In this document: positions 1 to 10,949 of the stretch, piece by piece
Numbering within the stretch: position 1 is the stretch's first letter
How the letters are laid out: each line of letters opens with the position of its first letter
NCBI RefSeq assembly: GCF_000733295.1
Contig: NZ_JPMI01000302.1
Span: 27,367-91,366, forward strand
DNA length: 64,000 nucleotides
From: Archangium violaceum Cb vi76
GTDB taxonomy: Bacteria > Myxococcota > Myxococcia > Myxococcales > Myxococcaceae
Reading direction: 5' to 3'
Position numbers and translations under genes: made by a program
Notes under the pieces: generated by a model
Database searches by the model: none
Seen by the model: only the letters and a program-made list of their open reading frames with translations
What the model was told of the DNA's origin: nothing

Positions 1-714
1 CTTGGAGCCCCGGCCGATGACCGTTTCGCCAATCGTCGCCCGATCAATGGTGGTGCAGGCCCCCACCTCCACGTCGTCCTCGATGCGGACGATGCCGGAC
101 TGGGGCACCTTGTAGTGCTCCGGGCCGTTCTCGCCCTCGGGGTTGAACGCGAAGCCGAAGCCATCCGCGCCCACCACACACGAAGCATGGAGGATGACGC
201 GCGCCCCCACCTGGCAGTGCTCGCGCACGGTGACGTTGGGGTAGAGCAGGCTGTCCTCGCCAATGCCCGCGCCCTCGCCCACGTAGGCACCGGGGAAGAG
301 CACGGCGCGAGCGCCCACCGTGGCGCCCTTCTCCACCGTGGCGCCCGCCATCACCGTGGCCTCCGGGTGCACGCGCGCCTCGGGGTGCACGTGCGCCCCG
401 GGCCGCACTCCGGCCGCGTGGGAAGGCCTCGGGTGGAAGAGGCTGGAGATCTTCGCGAAGGCCAGGTGCGGATTGGCCACCCGCACCAGGGAAACGCCCT
501 CGCGAGGCTCGGCGTCCTGCGTCACCAGCACGGCCGAGGCCCGGGTGGCCTCGAACTGCTTGCGGTAGCGCGGATTGCCGTAGAAGGAGAGCTCGCCCGG
601 AGCCGCCTCGGCGAGTCCGTTGAGCCCTGTAATCAAGAGGCCGGCATCTCCGACGAGCTCGCCGCCCACATGGGTGGCGAGCTCACCGAGCCGGCGCGGG
701 GTGATGGCGTTCAC
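1..714 (-). CDS. lpxD: UDP-3-O-acylglucosamine N-acyltransferase LpxD (3' end outside window)
   Basis: LpxD adds the second R-3-hydroxyacyl chain to UDP-3-O-acylglucosamine in lipid A synthesis, in the cytoplasm. Translation from a GTG at 714 gives about 238 residues: an N-terminal uridine-binding-like domain beginning MNAITPRRLGELATHVGGEL, then left-handed beta-helix hexapeptide repeats (series such as VHPEARVHPEATVMAGATV) and the LpxD-typical stretch VGADGFGF followed by TTIDRATIGET. The C-terminus lies left of base 1. It starts 8 bases after the skp stop, so it is almost certainly co-transcribed in the lolC-lolD-bamA-skp-lpxD unit. No good Shine-Dalgarno sequence precedes the GTG, which fits translation coupled to skp. 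Family assignment is firm. Confidence 0.93.
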   Translation of the reverse strand, partial: MNAITPRRLGELATHVGGELVGDAGLLITGLNGLAEAAPGELSFYGNPRYRKQFEATRASAVLVTQDAEPREGVSLVRVANPHLAFAKISSLFHPRPSHAAGVRPGAHVHPEARVHPEATVMAGATVEKGATVGARAVLFPGAYVGEGAGIGEDSLLYPNVTVREHCQVGARVILHASCVVGADGFGFAFNPEGENGPEHYKVPQSGIVRIEDDVEVGACTTIDRATIGETVIGRGSK

Positions 715-722
715 GAAGAGGC

Positions 723-1289
723 CTACTTCTTGGGAGCGTCCTTGGCGACCGGCGCGTCCTTCGGCTTGGCCGAGGAGCTGTTGTAGGACCGGATGACCTC
801 GTTGGTCAGGTCATACTGGCTCATCGCGTACACCAGGCCGGAGTCCCGCTTCTCGAAGACCATGCCCAGGTTCTCGCGCTTGGCGATGCCGGCGATGACC
901 TCGTCGATCTTCCCGATGATGGGCTCCATCTCCTTGCGCTCGCGCTCGGCGATCTCCGCGCGGCTCTTCTCGAACTTCTGCATCAGCTCCAGGTACTTCT
1001 TCTGGAAGTCGGCGGCCTTCTGTGCGCGAACCTCCTCGCTCATGGCGCTGGCCTGCTTCTCCAGCGTCTCCTTCTCCTTGAGGAGGGCCTGCTGCTGCTG
1101 GGCGATCTCCTTCTCACGCCCCTCCACCCACTTCTGGAGCCGGTTCTTGGCGGCCTTGCCATCCGCCACCTCGACCAGGACGCGCTGATAGTCCACGTAG
1201 CCGACCTTCAGCTCCTGGGCGGCGGCCAGGGTCGGAACGGCGAGCGAGAGGGACAGGGCCAGCACCGACAGTTTGCTTCGAAGCGACAT
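723..1289 (-). CDS. skp: Periplasmic chaperone Skp/OmpH family
   Basis: 188 residues. An N-terminal signal peptide (about residues 1-24, ending LAAAQE) is followed by a beta-strand (LKVGYVDYQRVL) and a long charged coiled-coil rich in K, E, Q and A (residues 45-125), the tentacle architecture of Skp/OmpH, and it closes with another strand region (GMVFEKRDSGLVY). Skp is a trimeric periplasmic holdase that escorts unfolded outer-membrane proteins to the BAM complex. Placement between bamA and lpxD is the usual proteobacterial/myxobacterial arrangement. The C-terminal tail rich in Lys, Ala, Asp and Pro is slightly longer than in E. coli Skp. Confidence 0.93.
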   Translation of the reverse strand: MSLRSKLSVLALSLSLAVPTLAAAQELKVGYVDYQRVLVEVADGKAAKNRLQKWVEGREKEIAQQQQALLKEKETLEKQASAMSEEVRAQKAADFQKKYLELMQKFEKSRAEIAERERKEMEPIIGKIDEVIAGIAKRENLGMVFEKRDSGLVYAMSQYDLTNEVIRSYNSSSAKPKDAPVAKDAPKK

Positions 1290-1392
1290 GTGCGACAGCT
1301 CCTCGGAGAGGTTTGGAAAGTCCGACGTTCCGGCCCCCTTCCCTGTTCAACGGCCGTGAAATCGGCCGGTTGGGAAGCGGGCGGGCCGCCTG

Positions 1393-3882
1393 TCAGAAGA
1401 AATTACCGATCGTAAACTCGAAGAGGATGGGCTCGTCTTCCGTGCGCTTGTTGAGCGGGATTCCCCACTCGAAGCGCAAGGGGCCGACCGGCGAGAACCA
1501 GCGGAAGCCGAAGCCCACCGAGGTGAACAGGCCCGCCAGCGGCAACGGCACCCCCCGGTCATTGCGGATGACGAAGAAGCTCTCGTTGGCGGCGAACGCG
1601 TTGCCCGCGTCGAAGAAGACGACGCCGCGGATGCCGGCCTTCTCGAAGACGGGGAACTCGAGCTCCAGGTTGAGGATGAACTGCTTGTTGCCACCCACGT
1701 TGAGCCGCTCGATGGGCGCGTCCGGCGAGCCCGAGCTGGGCGCCAGCAGCGAGGGGCTGATGCTGCGCAGCAGGTAGCCGCGCACCGAGTTGATGCCACC
1801 CAGGTAGTAGAGCTCGGAGATGGGAAGCGGCCGGTCGGCATCCAGCTGCTGGATGTAGCCCACGGTGGCGTTCGTCTTGAAGACGGCGCCCAGGGGCATG
1901 GGGAAGTAGAGGCGCGAGTAGGCGGTGTAGCGCGTGAAGAGGAACGGCGAGTTGCCGATGCCCAGGAAGGGCGGCGCGTACTCCACCGAGCCGTAGTGGA
2001 TGAAGCCCTTGGAGGGGAACAGGCGGTTGTTGCGCTTGTCGTAGGTGACCGAGAAGCGCACCGAGCTCGTCACGCCGCTGAGGAAGCGGTTGGCCAGCAG
2101 CACGCCACCGAAGTCCTGCGAGGCCGACACGTTCACGTGCTCTTGCGAGTAGCCCACGTTGAGGAGCAGGTCCTCGATCACCTGGTAGCCCAGCGACAGG
2201 TTGCCGCCGGTGGACTGACGGGTGAAGTCGACGTAGTCCGCCTCCACGCGGAAGAAGTCGGCGGACAGCAGGAAGTTGGTGTCCAGGAAGTACGGATCGA
2301 AGAAGGACAGCTGGACGAGCGAGCGCAGGCTGGAGATCTGCGCCGAGGCCGACACGCTCTGGCCCCACCCCAGGGCGTTGTTCTGCGACACCTGGGCCGT
2401 GAAGATGAAGTTCTCCACGTTGGAGAAGCCGAGGCCCACCTGGAAGGTACCGGTGGCCTTCTCCTTCACCTCCACCTGGATGATGATGGAGTCATCGCGG
2501 CTGCCCGGGCGCTGGGTGACTTCCACCGTCTCGAAGAAGCCGAGCGCCGTCACGCGCTCCTTGCTGCGGCGCACGCCGGTGCCGCTGTAGAGCTCACCCT
2601 CGTAGATGCGCAGCTCGCGGCGGATGACCTTGTCGCGCGTCTTGGTGTTGCCCACGAGCTCGATGCGCTCGACGGAGACCTGGGGGCCCTTCTGCACGTC
2701 GAACGTCAGGTCCACCGTCTTGGTGTCCGCGTTGACGTTGGTGACGGGGTTGATGTTGGCGTAGGCGTAGCCCCGGTCGTAGTAGACGTCCGTGATGGAC
2801 TGGATGTCCTGGCCCAGCTCCGTGCGGCTGAAGTGCCGGCCCGTCCCGGAGCTCATCAACACGGCCAGCTCCTCCTTGGGAATCACCAGGTCGCCGGAGA
2901 AGTCGATCTTCCCGATGTCGTAGCGATCACCCTCGGTCAGCTTGATGGTGATGTAGATGTAGCGCTTGTCGGCGGAGAGCGAGACGGTGGGCTTGTCCAC
3001 GCGGACGTTGATGTAGCCCTCGTCGTAGTAGGTGGCCTGGATGACCGCCAGGTCGCGCTGGAAGGCCTCCTCGCGGTAGGTGCCCTCGCCGGTGACGAAG
3101 GAGAGGTAGCCGCCCTCCTTGGTGATCATCACGTCCTTGAGCTTGGAGACGGACACCTGCTCCGCGCCCAGGAAGACGATGTCCTTCACCATCACCTTGG
3201 AGTTCTCGTCGATGACGAACACCACCTCGACCTGGCCGCCCTCCACGGGGGAGATCTCGTGGGTGACCTCGGCGAGGAAGTAGCCCTTGTCGATGTACTT
3301 CTCCTGGATCTTCTTCTGGGTGCGGCGCACCGCGTCCATGTCCAGGATGGTGAGGGCCTTGACCTCGATGGACTCCTTGAGGTCGTCCTGGCTGAGCTCC
3401 TCGTTGCCGCGCAGCTTCACGGCGCGGATGGAGGGCCGCTCCTGGACACGCACCACGTAGACGATGCCGCCGGTGGGCAGGCGCTGCGTCAGGAGTTGAA
3501 CATCGGCGAAGTAGCCGAGCGCCCAGACGGCGCGGAGATCCTCGGCGGTACGGTCCTCGTCGAAAACCTCACCGACCCGGGTGCGAAGGGCGCGGCGGAT
3601 GGCCTCGCCCTCGACGCGGCGGTTGCCCTCGATGCGGATGTCGGTGACCTCGCCCTCCCGGACCTCCCGGTCTGGGGCGGCGGGGGCTTCGGAGCCGGGC
3701 GTGGCCGGGGCCGGGGGAAGCGCCTCGGCGGGCACGGAAGTAGGCGGCGGGGTGGCCTTGTCCGCCTGCGCGAGCACGCGACCGGGCATCACCGTCCATG
3801 CGGCGACGAGGAGCGGGACCAGGAACCTGAGCGAGAGAACGGGGAGCCTCAAGGAGCGTTCGGCCTGTGAAGGGCGGGGCAA
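1393..3882 (-). CDS. bamA: Outer-membrane protein assembly factor BamA
   Basis: 829 residues, the usual BamA size. A signal peptide is at about 1-39 (cut after VLA), then a Pro/Ala-rich linker, five POTRA domains at about 75-430 (recurrent pattern: VxxIxxxGN, then G-FxxVxV), and a 16-strand Omp85 barrel at about 450-829 with the RGY motif in SVRGYLLR. The chain ends in Phe (IGNFF), as expected of an outer-membrane signal. BamA is the essential insertase for beta-barrel proteins. It lies 103 bases upstream of skp and 58 bases downstream of lolD. No irregularity was seen. Confidence 0.96.
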   Translation of the reverse strand: MPRPSQAERSLRLPVLSLRFLVPLLVAAWTVMPGRVLAQADKATPPPTSVPAEALPPAPATPGSEAPAAPDREVREGEVTDIRIEGNRRVEGEAIRRALRTRVGEVFDEDRTAEDLRAVWALGYFADVQLLTQRLPTGGIVYVVRVQERPSIRAVKLRGNEELSQDDLKESIEVKALTILDMDAVRRTQKKIQEKYIDKGYFLAEVTHEISPVEGGQVEVVFVIDENSKVMVKDIVFLGAEQVSVSKLKDVMITKEGGYLSFVTGEGTYREEAFQRDLAVIQATYYDEGYINVRVDKPTVSLSADKRYIYITIKLTEGDRYDIGKIDFSGDLVIPKEELAVLMSSGTGRHFSRTELGQDIQSITDVYYDRGYAYANINPVTNVNADTKTVDLTFDVQKGPQVSVERIELVGNTKTRDKVIRRELRIYEGELYSGTGVRRSKERVTALGFFETVEVTQRPGSRDDSIIIQVEVKEKATGTFQVGLGFSNVENFIFTAQVSQNNALGWGQSVSASAQISSLRSLVQLSFFDPYFLDTNFLLSADFFRVEADYVDFTRQSTGGNLSLGYQVIEDLLLNVGYSQEHVNVSASQDFGGVLLANRFLSGVTSSVRFSVTYDKRNNRLFPSKGFIHYGSVEYAPPFLGIGNSPFLFTRYTAYSRLYFPMPLGAVFKTNATVGYIQQLDADRPLPISELYYLGGINSVRGYLLRSISPSLLAPSSGSPDAPIERLNVGGNKQFILNLELEFPVFEKAGIRGVVFFDAGNAFAANESFFVIRNDRGVPLPLAGLFTSVGFGFRWFSPVGPLRFEWGIPLNKRTEDEPILFEFTIGNFF

Positions 3883-3940
3883 TCTACGGGAGGAATTCGA
3901 CAGGTCTCAATGGGAAATCGCCGGGAGGGGGGCTGGGAAG

Positions 3941-4615
3941 TCAAGCCTCGGTCACCTGGCCGGCCACCAACCGCAGCCTTCGGGGCATGGAACGGGCCAG
4001 AACCTCGTTGTGGGTCACCACCACGGCGGTGATGCCCAGGTCCCGGTTCACCTCGCGCAGCAACTGGTGGATGCCCTCTCCGGTGGCGGGGTCCAGGTTG
4101 CCGGTGGGCTCGTCGGCGAGCAGCACCGCCGGCTTGAGCACCAGGGCCCGGGCCAGGGCCACGCGCTGGGCCTCGCCGCCGGACAGCTCCCCGGGCCGAT
4201 GCTCCATCCGGCTGCCCAGCCCCACCCGCTCCAGCAATTCCCGGGCGGAGGCGTAGGTCTCGGTCCGGTCCCGCCGCTGGATGAGGGCCGGCATGGCCAC
4301 GTTCTCCAGGGCGGTGAACTCGGGCAGCAGGTAGTGGCTCTGGAAGACGAAGCCGATGGTGCGGTTGCGGAAGTCGGCGATCTCCGCGTCGTTCATCGCG
4401 AAGACGTTGCGGCCCTCGAAGCGCAGCTCGCCCGCGGCAGGAATGTCCAGCGTGCCCAGCACGTGCAGGAAGGTGCTCTTCCCCGCTCCGGACGCACCGA
4501 TGAGGCTCACCAGCTCGCCCTTCTCGATGTCCAGCGACACGCCGCGCAGCACGTCGATGCGCTTGCCGTGCAGGAAGTAGCTCTTGAAGACGTTGTGGAT
4601 GGAGAGCAGCGCCAT
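3941..4615 (-). CDS. lolD: Lipoprotein-releasing system ATPase LolD
   Basis: 224 residues from the ATG at 4615 (MALLSIHNVFKSY). It is a LolD/MacB-type ABC ATPase: Walker A GASGAGKS near residue 38, Q-loop in FVFQSHYLLPEF, signature LSGGEAQRVALARAL, Walker B VLLADEPTGNLD, H-loop VVVTHN. The longer open frame upstream of the chosen start overlaps the end of lolC out of frame and is not conserved-looking. The ATG sits 5 bases after the lolC stop, consistent with an operon. It powers extraction of outer-membrane lipoproteins from the inner membrane with the adjacent permease. Confidence 0.94.
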   Translation of the reverse strand: MALLSIHNVFKSYFLHGKRIDVLRGVSLDIEKGELVSLIGASGAGKSTFLHVLGTLDIPAAGELRFEGRNVFAMNDAEIADFRNRTIGFVFQSHYLLPEFTALENVAMPALIQRRDRTETYASARELLERVGLGSRMEHRPGELSGGEAQRVALARALVLKPAVLLADEPTGNLDPATGEGIHQLLREVNRDLGITAVVVTHNEVLARSMPRRLRLVAGQVTEA

Positions 4616-4620
4616 CTTCT

Positions 4621-6984
4621 TCACTCCGCCTTCAGACCTTCCACCGGCTCCACGCTGCTCGCCTTGAGCGCGGGATAGATGGAGGCCAGGTAGGTGACCA
4701 GGACCGCGATGACCACCGCGAGCGCGGTCTGCACCGGCTCGATCTTCACCGGCAGCGCGGGGATGTAATAGACGGACGGGTCCAGTTTGATGCCCACCTT
4801 CAGGATGAAGTAGCACCACGCCAGGCCGGACAGGAGCCCCAACAGGCCGCCCGCCACGCCAATCTGTAGACCCTCGGCGAGGAATATCTTCACGATGCCG
4901 CCATCGGAGACACCGAGTGCCTTGAGCACGGCGATCTCCTTGCGCTTCTCCAGCACGAGCATGATGACGGTGGCCACGATGAGGCCGGCGGCCACCACGA
5001 TGATGATGGACAGGATGATGCCCATCACCAGCTTCTCCAGCCGGAGCGCGGAGAAGATGTTGCGGTGGATTTCACCCCAGTCGCGCGAGCGGTAGGGGTA
5101 GCCACCCAGCTCGCGGGACACCGCCTGGGAGATGCGCCGGGCGTCGTCCACGTCCGCCACCTTCAGCTCGATGCCGCTGGGGCCATCGGTGCCGAAGAGC
5201 TTCTGCGCCTCGGCCAGCAGGATGTAGGCGAACTTGGCGTCGTACTCGTACATGCCCGAGTAGAAGATGCCGGCCACGCGGAAGGCGCGGCTCTTGGGGA
5301 TGAGGCCAGCGGGGCCCAGCTCGGCGCCCTGCGGGGAGATGACGTTCACCCGGTCCCCCACCACCACCCGGAGGATGGCGGCCAGCTCCCGGCCGAGGAT
5401 GATGCCGGGCAGCACCTTGTCCGAGGCGCTCGTCGTGGACTTGCCGATGATCGGATCCTCGACCTCTTCCTCCTCGGGCTCATCGGGCTGCTTGCCGAAC
5501 ATCGTGCGCCGGGGGGCGATCTTCTGGGGCTGCTCGAGGTGATCAAGGTTGCCGCCCGGCTGCATGTTCTGGCGCAGGTCCAACACCGAGCCCACCGTCT
5601 CCGGGTCGATGCCCTTGAGGACGATGCCCTGCACCTCGTCATCGGCGAGCACCATCACCGGGTTGTCGATGGACGGCGTCTGGCCCTCCACGCCGGGCAC
5701 CTTGGCGATCTGCTCCATCAGCCGCTTGTACTCGGGCAGCTGGCCCGCGTACTTGGACACCACCACGTGCGAGTGGGCGCCGAGGATCTTCTTCTGGAGA
5801 TCCTCCTCGAAGCCGCTCATCACCGACAGGACGATGATGAGGGCCATCACGCCCACGCCCACGCCGCCCACGGAGAGCGCCGTCATCATCATGGTGGGCG
5901 ACTGCTCGCGCAGCTTGAGGCGGTTGAGGGCGGAGGCGGCGGCGAGCGGATCCTGCAGGCCCAGGGAGCGGATGCGCGTGCGCTCCACGGCCGCCTCCAC
6001 CGCGCGGATGATGCCGTAGACGATGAGCGGCGGGATGATGCCGAACATCAGCACCGCCAGCGTGCCCAGCAGCAGCGAGGGGCGGAAGACGCCCACGTGC
6101 CGGCGGGCCACGAAGAGCTCGAAGCCCAGCCGCAGATCCAACCGTCCACTGCCCGCGGCGATGAAGCCGGTGTTGATGCCCAGCACCAGCATGAGCACCA
6201 GCAGCGAGAAGACGAGCCAGTAGCCAATCACCGGGCGGCCGAGCATGTCCGCCAGGTACGTCACCTCGCGCAGCCGGTAGCCCAGCGACAGCTGGAGATC
6301 CGGGAGCTGCTCCATCAGCGTCAGCAGGATGGGCACGGGCAGGCCCAGGTAGATGACACCGATGGTGGCCTCGGGCATGGCCACCCGCCGCGCGCGCGAG
6401 GCCCCCACGAAGCCGCACGCGAAGGCGACCAGCGAGGCGACGACCAACGACACGGCGAAGGCGACCGTCGGCGCCAGTCCCGACGACTCCCCCGCCGCCG
6501 CGGAGCCACCCCCGCTGGACAGGAACGTCTGCAGGAGGATGAGCACCAGCTCCGCCAGCAGGATGCCGCCGCCGTAGGCGCCCAGGGTGCTCCAATAGAA
6601 GTCCCGGTACTGGGCCAGCCGCGGATACAGCGTCGCGCCAGCGGCCGGGCTCGGACCCTCGGAGGAAACCGGGGCGCGCCGGATGCCGGAGGCGATGACC
6701 ACCCAGCCCACCAGCCAGGCCGCCGCGCCGGCGATGACGTACTCCGTCCCGACGGGCTTCACCGCGGCCGGCAGGGCGGACTGCACCGGCATCAGGCCCA
6801 GGGCGTTGAGGGCCTGCAGCAGCCCGCCCCAGCTGAGGGTGGACAAGCCGAGCGTGCCGGCCACACGCGCCCAGGCGTCGGCGCGGGTGATGGCCAGGCC
6901 GAGCAGCACGGCCCCCACGAGCGCCACGAGGGCGCCGCTCCAGATGAGACTCCAGCGGTAGACGGTCTGCCGTTCGGCGTTCAC
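4621..6984 (-). CDS. LolC/LolE-type lipoprotein-releasing permease with long N-terminal membrane extension
   Basis: 787 residues, against about 400-415 for ordinary LolC or LolE. The C-terminal part (from about 370) is a normal LolC/E permease: a TM with ALIIVLSVMSGFEEDL, a periplasmic MacB-like domain (about 400-640) containing an acidic insert PEEEEVED, then three TM helices with the FtsX-type segment EKRKEIAVLKALG and an end at SVEPVEGLKAE. The first about 350 residues add at least six further hydrophobic helices (e.g. ALVALVGAVLLGLAITRA and LLILLQTFL-type segments) with no family I recognise. Only one permease gene is present, so it may form a homodimer with LolD. Co-transcribed with lolD. 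Confidence 0.85.
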   Translation of the reverse strand: MNAERQTVYRWSLIWSGALVALVGAVLLGLAITRADAWARVAGTLGLSTLSWGGLLQALNALGLMPVQSALPAAVKPVGTEYVIAGAAAWLVGWVVIASGIRRAPVSSEGPSPAAGATLYPRLAQYRDFYWSTLGAYGGGILLAELVLILLQTFLSSGGGSAAAGESSGLAPTVAFAVSLVVASLVAFACGFVGASRARRVAMPEATIGVIYLGLPVPILLTLMEQLPDLQLSLGYRLREVTYLADMLGRPVIGYWLVFSLLVLMLVLGINTGFIAAGSGRLDLRLGFELFVARRHVGVFRPSLLLGTLAVLMFGIIPPLIVYGIIRAVEAAVERTRIRSLGLQDPLAAASALNRLKLREQSPTMMMTALSVGGVGVGVMALIIVLSVMSGFEEDLQKKILGAHSHVVVSKYAGQLPEYKRLMEQIAKVPGVEGQTPSIDNPVMVLADDEVQGIVLKGIDPETVGSVLDLRQNMQPGGNLDHLEQPQKIAPRRTMFGKQPDEPEEEEVEDPIIGKSTTSASDKVLPGIILGRELAAILRVVVGDRVNVISPQGAELGPAGLIPKSRAFRVAGIFYSGMYEYDAKFAYILLAEAQKLFGTDGPSGIELKVADVDDARRISQAVSRELGGYPYRSRDWGEIHRNIFSALRLEKLVMGIILSIIIVVAAGLIVATVIMLVLEKRKEIAVLKALGVSDGGIVKIFLAEGLQIGVAGGLLGLLSGLAWCYFILKVGIKLDPSVYYIPALPVKIEPVQTALAVVIAVLVTYLASIYPALKASSVEPVEGLKAE

Positions 6985-6996
6985 GAGATTCCCTGC

Positions 6997-8541
<1,545 letters not shown>

Positions 8542-8640
8542 GGGGCATCCCGTAGGGGCGCGGCACCGTAGCCAAGCCCACCCCGGGACGCAACGAATGG
8601 CTGGTAGGGATGTTCCCGAAAAGACCCGACCCGGCCCGTC

Positions 8641-9024
8641 TCAGGGCGCGGACATGATGAGGAAGGCCCCCACCGCGGCCGCGATGAGCAGCGGAATGAG
8701 GATCTCCACCGGCAGCCGGTAGTGCGCGTGCATCTGGTGCAGCCGCTTGAGGCCGAAGCGCCGCTGGCGCTTCACCCGCGTCATCACCCTGGAGGCCAGC
8801 GCCGGGGGCGCCTTCTGCTTCTCCACGTTGCGCACCCGCAGCACGGTGGCCGAATAGCGCTGCCACCCCCGCGCGCAGTCGCCGCACTCGTCCAGGTGCG
8901 AACGCACCGCCTGGGCCTTGTCGGCCGGAAGCTCCTCATCGGCGAGGGCGATGAAGAGGGCCTTGGTCTCGCGGTGGCTGAGCTGCGCTGGCATATCCCG
9001 GAGTCTCCGCTGAAAACCGTTCAT
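8641..9024 (-). CDS. Zinc-finger anti-sigma factor, single transmembrane segment
   Basis: 127 residues. The cytosolic N-terminal domain carries an anti-sigma zinc motif of the form H-x3-C-x2-C (HLDECGDC, about residues 46-53). A basic linker (VKRQRRFGLKRLH) leads to one C-terminal transmembrane helix (VEILIPLLIAAAVGAFLIM) with almost nothing beyond it, so no periplasmic sensor domain is seen. The ATG overlaps the stop of the upstream ECF sigma gene by four bases (ATGA), the usual coupled sigma/anti-sigma arrangement. By family, it should hold that sigma factor inactive at the membrane. The signal and target genes are unknown. Confidence 0.85.
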   Translation of the reverse strand: MNGFQRRLRDMPAQLSHRETKALFIALADEELPADKAQAVRSHLDECGDCARGWQRYSATVLRVRNVEKQKAPPALASRVMTRVKRQRRFGLKRLHQMHAHYRLPVEILIPLLIAAAVGAFLIMSAP

Positions 9025-9632
9025 TCCTCAAGCCGCCCCAGGAGATCCGCCAGCTTCTCCCGTGCCCGGTGGAGCCGACTCTTCACGGTACCCAACGCCA
9101 GCTCCGTGATGTCGACGATTTCCTCGTATGACAACCCCTCGATGTCCCGCAGGGCCACCAGCATCCGGGCGTCCGGCTCCAACTGGGAGATGGCCCACTG
9201 CACCCGCGCCTGTTCCCTGGCCGACTCCAGCGCCGCGTCCGGCCCCGGCGGAGAGCCCAACAGGTCCGCCAACGCCCCCTCGCTCTGCTCGCCGTACTCC
9301 TCCGAGCGTCCCCTGCCCCGCCGCTTCAGGTACTTCAGCCGGTTGATGCAGTGGTTCTTTCCAATCCGGAACAACCACGTGGACAGCTTCGAGTCCTCCC
9401 GGAAGCGCGACAGGTTCTGGTGGGCGCTCACGAAGACGTCCTGCACCAGATCGTTCGCCTCCTCCCGGTCCCCCAGCATCCGCACGCAGAAGTCGTAGAG
9501 CCGGTCCTGGTGCGTGTGCACCAGCGCCTCGAAGGCCTCCGGCTCGCCCCGCCGCAGGCGCGCCAGCAACAGGCGCTCCTCGCGCGCGGCGGCCTCGGCT
9601 TCGGCGGACACCGGCGTTCCCTCTGTCTCCAT
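9021..9632 (-). CDS. ECF-type RNA polymerase sigma factor (RpoE-like)
   Basis: 203 residues from the ATG at 9632 (METEGTPVSAEAE); a longer frame begins at 9746 but its extra residues look non-conserved. Region 2 is clear (HTHQDRLYDFCVRMLGDREE, then DLVQDVFVSAHQNLSRF and LSTWLFRIGKNHCINRLK) and region 4 is clear (LVALRDIEGLSYEEI, then GTVKSRLHRAREKLADLL). Region 3 is absent, as in ECF factors, and the sequence is of the RpoE-like kind. It is followed with a 4-base overlap by its zinc-finger anti-sigma factor. Confidence 0.92.
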   Translation of the reverse strand: METEGTPVSAEAEAAAREERLLLARLRRGEPEAFEALVHTHQDRLYDFCVRMLGDREEANDLVQDVFVSAHQNLSRFREDSKLSTWLFRIGKNHCINRLKYLKRRGRGRSEEYGEQSEGALADLLGSPPGPDAALESAREQARVQWAISQLEPDARMLVALRDIEGLSYEEIVDITELALGTVKSRLHRAREKLADLLGRLEE

Positions 9633-9775
9633 CCCGAGCACCCCGCTCGAAGACACCGGTGACCTCCCCACGTGGCCTACACCGCGCGCGTCCATCCTAC
9701 CCCGTCCCGTTTCTCCCTGTTCCACGGCCTCGGACAACGAGGCCATGGAAAGGTTCCACGGGTTTTCCGGGGCAA

Positions 9776-10895
9776 CTACTCGGGGACGTTGCGGTTGGGG
9801 TTCTTCACGCCCATGAGCTGGGCGGTGACGAACTCCTCGAGGCTGCCGTCCAGCACGGCGTCCACGTTGCCCGTCTCCACGCCGGTGCGCAGGTCCTTCA
9901 CCATGCGGTAGGGCGCGAGCACGTAGGAGCGGATCTGCGAGCCGAAGGAGATGTCCTTCTTCTGGGCCTCGGCGGCGGCCTGCTCGGCCTCGCGCTTCTT
10001 GAGCTCCAGCTCGTAGAGGCGGGCGCGGAGGATCTTGAAGGCCATGTCCTTGTTGGCCGACTGCGAGCGCTCCGTCTGGCAGGTGATGAGGATGTTGGTG
10101 GGCAGGTGGCGCAGCTGCGCCGTGGAGGAGGTCTTGTTGACCTTCTGACCGCCCGCGCCACCGCCGCGGATGAACTTCAGCTCGTAGTCCTTCTCCGGGA
10201 TGTCGATCTTGATGGTGTCATCCACCTCCGGATAGACGTCCACCGAGGCGAAGGCGGTCTGCCGGCGCGCGTTGGCGTCGAAGGGGCTGATGCGCACCAG
10301 CCGGTGCACGCCCACCTCGGCCTTGAGGTAGCCGTAGGCGAACTCACCCTCGATCCGCAGCGAGACGTTCTTGAAGCCCGCCTCTTCGCCCTCCACCGCG
10401 TCGTTGATCTCGACCTTCCAGCCCTTGGTCTCGCAGTAGCGCGTGTACATGCGCATGAGCATGGCGGCCCAGTCCATGGAGTCGGTGCCGCCCGCGCCCG
10501 CGTTGATGTCCATGAAGCAGCTGGAGCGGTCCTGCTCGCCAGAGAGCATCCGCGCCAGTTCCAGCTTGGCGACCTCCGACTCGAGCGTGCCGAGCGAGTC
10601 CTCGGCTTCCTTCGCGCTGGCTTCGTCGTTGAGCTCGGCGGACAGCTCGAAGAGCACCTGGGCGTCATCCAGGCCGCGCATGGCCTTCTCGTAGGAGCCC
10701 ACGCTCGACTCGAGCGTGGTCTTCTCCTTGAGCATCGCCTGCGCCTTGGTGTTGTCGTCCCAGAAGTTGGGGAGCGTGGACTCTCGCTCGATCAGCGCGA
10801 TGCGGGACCTCTTGCGATCGAGGTCAAAGATGCCCCCGGAGCGCGAGCAGGCGCTCCCGAAGTCCGTTGATCTTCTCCATCGAGTCGTTGGCCAT
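9776..10895 (-). CDS. prfB: Peptide chain release factor 2, expressed by +1 programmed frameshift
   Basis: RF2 terminates translation at UGA and UAA. The gene begins with ATG at 10895 and runs 23 codons ([20 protein letters not shown], then GHL) to an in-frame TGA at 10826-10824. The slip site reads CGG GGG CAT CTT TGA C, matching the known prfB autoregulatory site: a purine-rich Shine-Dalgarno-like GGGGG three bases before CTT TGA C. Shifting +1 at CTT reads GAC and continues in the main frame to the stop at 9776, giving 372 residues. The SPF anticodon-like tripeptide (RISPFDAN) and GGQ catalytic motif ([14 protein letters not shown]) are present. This is recoding, not a pseudogene. Confidence 0.95.
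10824..10838 (-). promoter_or_regulatory. prfB programmed +1 frameshift site
   Basis: On the minus strand the bases read GGGGGCATCTTTGAC-like: an internal Shine-Dalgarno-type purine run, the slippery CTT codon, then the TGA stop followed by C (poor termination context). When RF2 is scarce the ribosome slips +1 and makes full RF2. Spacing and order match the well-known bacterial prfB element. Confidence 0.92.
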
Positions 10896-10949
10896 GTGTG
10901 TCGTGTCCTCGGTGTGCGCGAGGGGTACCCGCGCGCGATTGCCGGATGA

